From Diphasiastrum complanatum (Eukaryota; Streptophyta; Lycopodiopsida; Lycopodiales; Lycopodiaceae), in assembly GCA_029204225.1 (NCBI GenBank), contig CM055103.1, forward strand, positions 46,332,812-46,396,811: a DNA stretch of 64,000 bases, written 5' to 3'. The position numbers and the translations under genes were made by a program. The notes under the pieces were generated by a model. It was not told the DNA's origin and ran no database searches. It worked only from the letters and a program-made list of their open reading frames with translations. Positions 57,371 to 64,000 of this stretch are shown here, in pieces. Within the stretch, counting starts at the first letter, position 1. Every line of letters starts with the position of its first letter.

Positions 57371-57895
57371 AGATAGAGATTGCTGATAGCAAGCAATTGT
57401 ACACAATTGCTAAAGGATACAAAGGCTCAACTTGCAATAGTCTTTCACATGAAAGACCTTGGAAGAGTCCATTATGTTTTAGGAATTGAAATCTGTCAGA
57501 ATTCTAAGCTACGAACTATTACACTCCACCAAACAAAATATCTTCAATGCATTCTTGAGAAATTTGACTGCCTGCAAGCCAATCTCCACACCTTTAGACA
57601 TGAATGTCAAGCTCACATGCAACAAATCTCCTGTTAATGATTCCATGCAAGACATTCCTTACCGGCAAGTCTTGGGAAGTCTAATATATGTTGTTGTTTG
57701 CACCAGACCAGATTTGGCCTATGCTGTAAGTATCTTTAGTCAATTCAATAGTAGAGCTAGTCGACAACATTGGCAAGGAGTTGAAAGGCTACTGCGCTAT
57801 GTCCTAGGCACCATCTTGCTTGGTCATCTTCACTAAGCCTTTAGACAAGGCAATGTTTGAGAAGTAGAGAGCCAATCTAGGAATCACAAGACTAC
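57371..57895 (+). pseudogene. Copia B RT thumb/connection fragment
   Basis: LLIASNCTQLLKDTKAQLAI, HMKDLGRVHYVLGIE, LHQTKYLQCILEKF, then after a frameshift DIPYRQVLGSLIYVVVCTRP and SQFNSRASRQHWQGVERLLR. An abrupt jump follows (after LGTILLGHLH) to the RNase H end LDKAMFEK and then NLGITRLPYFEREL. The RNase H core is deleted. It is nearly identical to 12405-12600 where they overlap. Confidence 0.85.
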
Positions 57896-57913
57896 CCTAC
57901 TTTGAGAGGGAGC

Positions 57914-58617
57914 TGAAGAAACATCAAGTTTCTACCCAAAAGCTCTTTTAGCTTGTGATCACAAACATGTAGAAATACATGGGCAAATGCCATAGGCAGA
58001 AGCCGCAAACCGCAATGTGCACCAACGTAAACCAATGAGCAACCGCAAGGCCCTGCCAAACAACTTCAACGAAGCCATCAAAGGCAACCGCAAAGTCAAA
58101 GTTGCGGTTACCAATGAGCAACCGCATCACAGGCTACTGGAGGAGCATCACAAATGGTCCATTGCAAAGCCAAGATAAACAACCCACCTTCAAGCAAACC
58201 GAAGGTCAACACAAATGGCCACAAGTGAAGGCCAACGAAGTGAAGACAAACATCTAGGGAGAAACCGCTAGGCCTCACTTATGCTTCATTACGAAGTGAA
58301 CCAAAACCACCAAAGAAGAACCACAAGGCCTCACTTACGGTTCATTATGAATTGAAGGCAAGACTGCTAGGGAAGAGCCACAAGGCCTCACCTACGACTC
58401 ATTGCGAATTGAAGCCAAGGGAAACCTCCGGGGAACCAAAAGGCTTCAACATACGGTTCATTACGAACCAAATCAACATCAACGATTACAGTTTGCTAGC
58501 AAAGACCAAAGGAACCACAACCGCACCTCAGTTCATGAAGTAGCTGACCGAAGGCCATCATGAAGGGCACTTTTGCAGTCAGTATGCGATATGTTCACAA
58601 CCATGAAAAACCACAAA
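57914..58617 (+). repeat. Copia B 3' LTR, truncated
   Basis: Follows the purine tract tttgagagggagc (57901-57913) and starts TGAAGAAACATCAAG. It has the same repeats as the 5' LTR and ends abruptly at about 58617 where block Y' begins, the same break as at 13115. Confidence 0.75.
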
Positions 58618-58969
58618 AGAAGCACAAGCTTTTAATGATTCTATGCATATAGTCACTCATTTTAACCATGTTTAGAAGTCCATCTGAGAAATGAATTCTG
58701 TAAGGTCGATGGCCTCTCGTCGTAGTAGCCCTCCCGCCTGTCAACAAGGTCCATTATCTCGCATTGTTAAAAGAATACAAAACTTCATACCTGGATATGT
58801 GTTCACGACGTTTCTTGTGATCTACTCATCTTCCTCAGCCAAGGTGATATCCTTCTTACGTACTAGTATAATCATACTAAAAGGAACTGGTTATGGCAAA
58901 TAGCATTCTAGTAATACTTCATCACATTATTAGAGACTTAACTGATAGTGCTTCATAGAAGCCAATCAT

Positions 58970-59480
58970 GTCTCAAAATGGCCTCTAGTTGTAGCCTAGG
59001 TATGCTTAAAAGGACATCTCGAAGGCTCAAATATATTCAACTTGATAGCAGTATAGAAGGAAATGGGAGTATTAAAAGTAGGATTCTTATGTAAAGCAGC
59101 TTGTTTGCAAGTATGGACTTCCACATCAGTCAAATGGGCGAGAGTAATCCATAGTTCTATAGAAATAAGTGCCAAAAACTTAATAGAAGGGAGACTCCCT
59201 AATTTGTAGGCAATTTTGGCATATTTGAATTCGATAGTTTGATTGTGGACCAGTGTTACTTGGCAACTCTTAGCTTGAAAAAACTCAAAGGAATATTGGC
59301 TGTTACTTCACAATTTTTTTGTGACAAGGATTCTAGTTGTGAGGTACTTTCTTCATCAAGGTCATTGACAAAAATCAACGCGTGTGGAGAGAGAGGGGTA
59401 TCCGATGGGGGTAGAAATTTAAGAAGAAAAAGCACCATTTTTTTTTTCAAGACAAGCAAATATTTTTCGAATATGAGCAT
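58970..59480 (-). pseudogene. N-terminal fragment of the PLE relic, block Y' copy
   Basis: Copy of 16781-17300, the 5' end of the minus-strand PLE relic. No RT core remains because the break lies at about 58970. Short minus frames are shared with 16857-17174. Confidence 0.55.
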
Positions 59481-60579
59481 TACAAAATCTTTCCTCTTTC
59501 ACGTGTGGAGAGAGAGGGTAAGTCGATTATGTCGATGTTGAGTATATACATGAGAAATCGAAGTCGATGGAATGAAGTAAGTCAGGTACTTCAATGTCGG
59601 GTACTTTGATGTTGAGCACTTTGATGTCGGGCACTTCGATGAAGTCTATGTCGATGGAGTCAGTTGTGTGCATTGATGAAGAAGTCGAAGTCGATGGAGT
59701 TTAATGGAGTAAGTTGGTGAATATACATGGGGAAGTCAAAGTCGGACTTCGTACTTCAAACTTCAAAGTCGATAGAGTCGGACTTTGAAATATCACTACC
59801 AAGGATGATGGGTGCCCAATCTATGATTAAATTGCTATGTAGTTGAAGCACATTTAAGCATGGTCAAACATTACATAAAAGTTGCAAATTAATGTCACTT
59901 TTCTTCATGAGAAATCATAGAGAAAGGTCGATGGCCAGAGAGTGGGAGAATACCTACAAGACACCCTCTGACCAAAAGATGTCGGGAGATGTTGGCGAAC
60001 AGATGTCTCAGAGTAACACATTTTACATAGTCCCTGACAAGTCAAGACTAAACCATTTGAACCCTTTTGTTTTATAGCACAACAAGTTAGAACAAAGTTG
60101 CATGAAATGTTGTAGTAAGACTATAAAGAGACGCAAGTTTTAATATGCTTAGCTATTTCAAATACTTTTTTCCAAATTCAAATGTTTGAAGCTTGAAGTT
60201 TCAAGTTAAGATTTTATTTTCTTCACACACTTCAATCTGCTTTAAACTTTAGCCAATAATCTTTATTACATGGATTTCTTATTTATTTTGAATTACCAAA
60301 GTTTTACCCATAATTCATAAACATAAATATTTTCTTGACTATCTTAAACTGGTTTTTTTTTTTTTCAATCCTTCAAATCCCTATCTTGGCCCGCCATTTT
60401 CAGAAATGTTTAACTACAAGCCCAAACTCACTAGCTTTAACTCTTAAATCGTTACCCACAAGCTTTTACCCATGGCTCAAAAAATGCACAGTTGAAAAAA
60501 AAGGAGGAGGATGGGGTGAGGGGAGCAAAATACACAATAAAAAGAGAAAAATAGGGGGGGGAGGGGGCGGGATTTGGAA

Positions 60580-60708
60580 CACACGTGCGTGTGTGTGCGC
60601 GCACCTACGTGTGTGTGTGTGCGCCTATGTGTGTGTGTGTGCGCATGTTCATTGTGTGTGTGTGAGAGCTTTCCTCGATACATCGAATGTGTGTATGTGT
60701 GTGTGTGT

Positions 60709-60746
<38 letters not shown>

Positions 60747-60835
60747 ATATAAAAAAACTTTTTGTGGATGAGGTATATTGTATGAAGTATAGAGTCTAGA
60801 GTCCTTTTTATCCTTCCTTCCCTCCCACAGGCCCC

Positions 60836-60913
<78 letters not shown>

Positions 60914-60997
60914 CTCTCGCTCCATACACAGGCTGACCAACCACCCATAGAGGGATGGAAGTGACTCCATGCCCCTAAAAAAAAATTAAGAAGGTTA

Positions 60998-61035
<38 letters not shown>

Positions 61036-61412
61036 ATATAAAACAAGGGGGTGCCTCCATTCCAATAAAAATAAACATACATGGCTTTTTTATTTATTTT
61101 GAATTACCAAAGTTCTACCCGTAAATCATGACCAAAAAGTTTTACGCAAAGTTTTCTCCGTCTAGCATCTATGCTCTATGAAGGAGCATATCCGCTAATC
61201 TCATCCTTGCAATGACTATGGGAAATAGTAGAAGTTGAATATCTAGAACTAGGCATTTTTTTATTTATTTAAATTGAAATGCAAATTTGACAAGAAGTTT
61301 TCCTTTGTTCTTACCTCTAGGGTTTTTCCTTTTTTTTTTTCCTAGCTCTGTAGTTTTTTATTCTCTTGCTACACAAGTTTGCTTGATCAATTTGTTTCAT
61401 TGGCCACATAAA

Positions 61413-61444
<32 letters not shown>
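60580..61444. repeat. Microsatellite cluster: GT/CA, TC, GT and AC arrays
   Basis: (GT)n and (CA)n at 60585-60745 with a gcgc centre, (TC)n 60839-60922, (GT)n 61001-61031 and (AC)n 61414-61444. The first two and the last correspond to arrays in block Y; lengths differ between copies as expected of slippage. Confidence 0.9.
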
Positions 61445-61446
<2 letters not shown>

Positions 61447-61464
61447 TCGACCACATAAATCACA

Positions 61465-62600
61465 CTCTGCAAGCACCAGTACACTGATCACTCAAGGAAG
61501 AAGAAAAGACAACCTATATCACTTGAAGGTACGCCTACCTACAGATCAAGTGCATCAAACCCATGATGATTCGTTTGAATATTCTATGGCACATGAGACT
61601 ATGCCATATGAATTCAATGGTACTATATCAAACAAGCCATCATAGAGCAATCACAGTGGTGAGCATCTCGAATGCAACCAGTTCGATGACTTGTGATGCA
61701 TGTATAAAGGGTAAGATGTCATGTACTCCTTTTGTCAAGGACTCCTACAGAACAACAAAGATTCTGGAGCTAGTACATTCAGACATCTGTGGACCTTTCA
61801 ACATGATCTCAGTAGGAGGCTCGAAATATTATATCACCTTTCTTGATGATTACAGCAAGTTTGCCAGAGTCTACTTCATTCACAATAAACTAGAAGCATT
61901 TGACAAATTCACAGAGTATGTGAATTGGGTAGAAAGATGCACAAGAAATAAGGTGAAGCAAATCAGAATAGATCGGGGTGGAGAATACATCTCAAACCGA
62001 TTCACTGATTTTTGCAATGATCAAGGAATCATTCACAGAAGAACTGCATCTTATACACCGCAACACAACGGTGTTGTAGAAAGAAAGAACAAGACTCTTA
62101 TGGAAGCTGCCAAGTGCATGACGGCCTATTCGAAGGCTCCAAGAGTGTTGTGGGCTGAAGCAGTAGTACAACAACTTACATTCAGATCAGGACAGGAAAA
62201 TCTGGTGTTCCTCACACAACACCACACGAATTATGGTGGGGCAGAAAACCCAATCTGGCTCATATTTGAATCTTTGGTTGTGCAGCATATGCACATTTTC
62301 CTGACAAGCTACAGAGTTTATATGCCAGAGACAAACACAGTGAAGACACTCAAAGATGTCAAATTCGATGAGAGCAGAACAATGGCCAACAATGATCCTG
62401 CCAGTTATGAAGTCCTTGGAAGACAAAACTATGATCTACCAACTGTGACAGAGAGAGCAGAGGACGAACACTCAGATGAAGATGTTCGAGTTGCACCTCA
62501 TTCGAGCGACAAATCAGACGAAAAAACATTCGCAAGCCAGCCTACTGCTATAACACCTGTAAACCAAAATGGTTTCGAAAGATTCCTCAAGTCCAAGGAG
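61465..62600 (+). pseudogene. Copia A pre-integrase and integrase, mostly open
   Basis: The best copy of this family's integrase. After a frameshift near 61575 an open frame 61563-62657 carries the zinc-binding part (LWHMRLCHMNS, CDACIKGKM), then the core ELVHSDICGP (first Asp), IRIDRGGEYIS (second Asp) and VVERKNKT (Glu), with 35 residues between the last two, so the DD35E triad is intact. Then MEAAKCMTAYSKAPRVLWAE and a damaged C-terminal part with VYMPETNTVKTLKDVKFDES. Gag and protease are absent: the left edge is an abrupt join to the microsatellite of block Y'. Confidence 0.88.
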
Positions 62601-63846
62601 TGGATTATCAGAAAATTTTTAGTCCTGTCATCAAGATGCAATCAATTAGGACTCTGATTGCGTTAGCAGCCATAGAAGACCTCAAAATGCACCAAATGGA
62701 TGTCAAGACAACATTTCTCAACGAGAACGTCGAAGAGGAGCTGTATACCTTCCAACTGGAAGGATTCAAAGTCAAAGGCAAAGAGCACAAAGTGTGCAAG
62801 CTGCACAAAGTAATCCATAGTCTGAAACAGGCCGCAAGAGCATGGTTCGATAGAATCAACTCTTATCTCATTCAATTGGGATTTGCAAACAATTTAACTG
62901 ACTGTAATGTTTATTCAAAGCATATAGGCACCAATTCAGTTCACATAGCTCTTTACGTAGATGATGCATTTATTTTGTCTAATGACACTTCTCTTCTACA
63001 CACTACTAAGAGTGATTTGTCAAAGGAATTTGACATGACTGTCCATTCTTTGCTAGGAATTCACATTACTAGAAATAGGCTTTAGAAGAAGATCTATCTT
63101 AGCCAGCGGGCATATCTAAAAGGCATTTTAGAAAAGTTTCATATATCTGATTGCAAACCAACTGATACTCCAATGGATCCAAGTATAGTATTGACTAAAC
63201 CTACTTGTGCTGATTCTGATAGTGAAGTACTCGACATAGCAAAATACCCTTATTATTCACTAAAAGGATCTTTGATGTATGCAATGTTGTGTACTAGACC
63301 AGATTTAGCATACATTGTTAGCACATTAAGTCAATTCATGTCTAATCCTAGGATCTCTCATTGGAAAGCATTAAAGAGAGTGATGAGATATATTCAGGGT
63401 TAGATCACATTTTATGTGATGATGGAAATGCTATCGACCCACTCGTCCTGCGAGGCTACTCCAACTCAGATTGGGGAGGAACAGTCTCTACCAGAAAATC
63501 TACCTCTGCTTTCTGTTTCTATCTAGCAGGGGGACCGATTTCGTGGACCTCAAAAAAGTAGAAATCAGTTGCATGTCAAGCTGTAAAAGAAACTGTATGG
63601 ATCAGGTTATTACTTCACGACTTACTTCACACTCAGTTCAATGGTACCACCATTCTATGTGACAACTTGAGCTGTATTTCACTGTCACTGAATCCTAGAT
63701 TTTATGGCAAATCCAAGCACATAGAAATCCAGTATTATTTCATTTGGGAGAAAGTTTTCGAAGGGCAAGTGATCCTTCAATACTGCTCCACAATAGAACT
63801 GGTCGCACACATCTTCACCAAAGCTCTTCCTAGGATCAAGCACTAG
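62590..63846 (+). pseudogene. Copia reverse transcriptase and RNase H, broken
   Basis: VDYQKIFSPVIKMQSIRTLI, MDVKTTFLNENVEEELY (first catalytic Asp), HSLKQAARAWFDR, HIALYVDDAFILSND (intact YVDD), SLLGIHITRNRL, stop near 63082, YLKGILEKFHISDCKPTDTP, KGSLMYAMLCTRPDLAYIVS, then after frameshifts GYSNSDWGGTVSTRKSTSAF, ETVWIRLLLHDL, CDNLSCISLSLNPRFYGKSK and VAHIFTKALPRIKH. The 5' part of RT is missing, and the join to the integrase at about 62590 is out of frame. It may be the same element with a deletion. Confidence 0.88.
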
Positions 63847-64000
63847 AAGTTCTTCAACATGCTGAACCTGACAAAGATACTAAGGCACCAACCGTGACCT
63901 TAAGAGAGACTTTTGAAAATTAAGCCCACAGTTGTCTCTTTGGTGAATGACTAATTTCTATTTCATGATTCTTCCTGCACGTTTATTGATTATTGATCTC
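63847..64000 (+). other. Possible purine tract and LTR start of the last Copia
   Basis: Contains ccttaagagagact (about 63898-63911), the only purine-rich run after the RNase H end; an LTR would begin just after it, but too little remains in the window to test this. Confidence 0.35.

Larger units (their letters stand above)
58618..61463. repeat. Duplicated block Y' (pairs with parts of 13116-20575)
   Basis: 58618-58950 matches 13116-13380, 58970-60150 matches 16781-17960, and 60160-61463 matches 19230-20575 without the 30-bp minisatellite region. The missing stretches (13.4-16.8 kb, 18.0-19.2 kb and about 19.8-20.1 kb) are deletions here or insertions in Y. The end at 61463 is an abrupt switch to Copia A. 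Confidence 0.85.

Overview
This window is repeat-dominated nuclear DNA from a land plant. The evidence is abundant Ty1/Copia and Ty3/Gypsy retrotransposon remains primed from initiator tRNA-Met, intron-bearing gene fragments with GT/AG splice sites, and an ULTRAPETALA-type SAND gene, a family known from plants. Penelope-like (PLE) reverse transcriptase fragments, the long TC, CA and TA microsatellites and the lack of any recognisable flowering-plant gene make a fern, lycophyte or bryophyte plausible; that placement is inference. There is no bacterial-style gene organisation, CRISPR array or operon.

Layout. 1-2 kb: 3' end of a decayed Copia element (family A) and its LTR. 2-8.3 kb: block X, with a Gypsy RT fragment, a GC-rich hairpin, a captured gene 5' end and a decayed Copia (family C). 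8.4-9.5 kb: minus-strand Copia debris and an LTR. 10.6-13.1 kb: Copia A integrase, Copia B RT and an LTR-B piece. 13.1-20.6 kb: block Y, including a minus-strand PLE relic, minisatellites and microsatellites. 20.9-23.7 kb: an A-B-B'-A'-B'' array of RNase H fragments. 23.7-28.6 kb: an internally deleted Copia element with both LTRs and a near-perfect target duplication. 29.7-31.0 kb: the ULT/SAND-like gene, 3'-truncated, with a duplicated exon segment. 31.5 kb: an 85-bp tRNA-like SINE. 34-42.2 kb: Copia A with LTRs, one LTR split by a complete and very young Copia (35982-41842) with an intact 1316-codon polyprotein. 42.2-48.4 kb: block X', a diverged copy of X that also holds an inactivated, intron-containing ULP1/C48 protease pseudogene. 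48.4-49.9 kb: a plus-strand PLE relic ending in (TC)n. 49.9-56.3 kb: old diverged non-coding tandem units. 56.4-58.6 kb: a deleted Copia B between LTRs. 58.6-61.5 kb: block Y', a deletion-bearing copy of Y. 61.5-63.9 kb: Copia A integrase joined to Copia RT/RNase H.

How it fits together. Almost everything is mobile-element sequence at successive ages: old fragments were duplicated as blocks X/X' and Y/Y', then trimmed by deletion and broken by nested insertions. Only the Copia at 35982-41842 looks able to move on its own. The best leads are the PLE-like elements with a conserved 3' hairpin and TC tail, the ULT/SAND-like gene, and the ULP1-like protease next to a Gypsy RT fragment. I did not find a clearly new, complete biological system.
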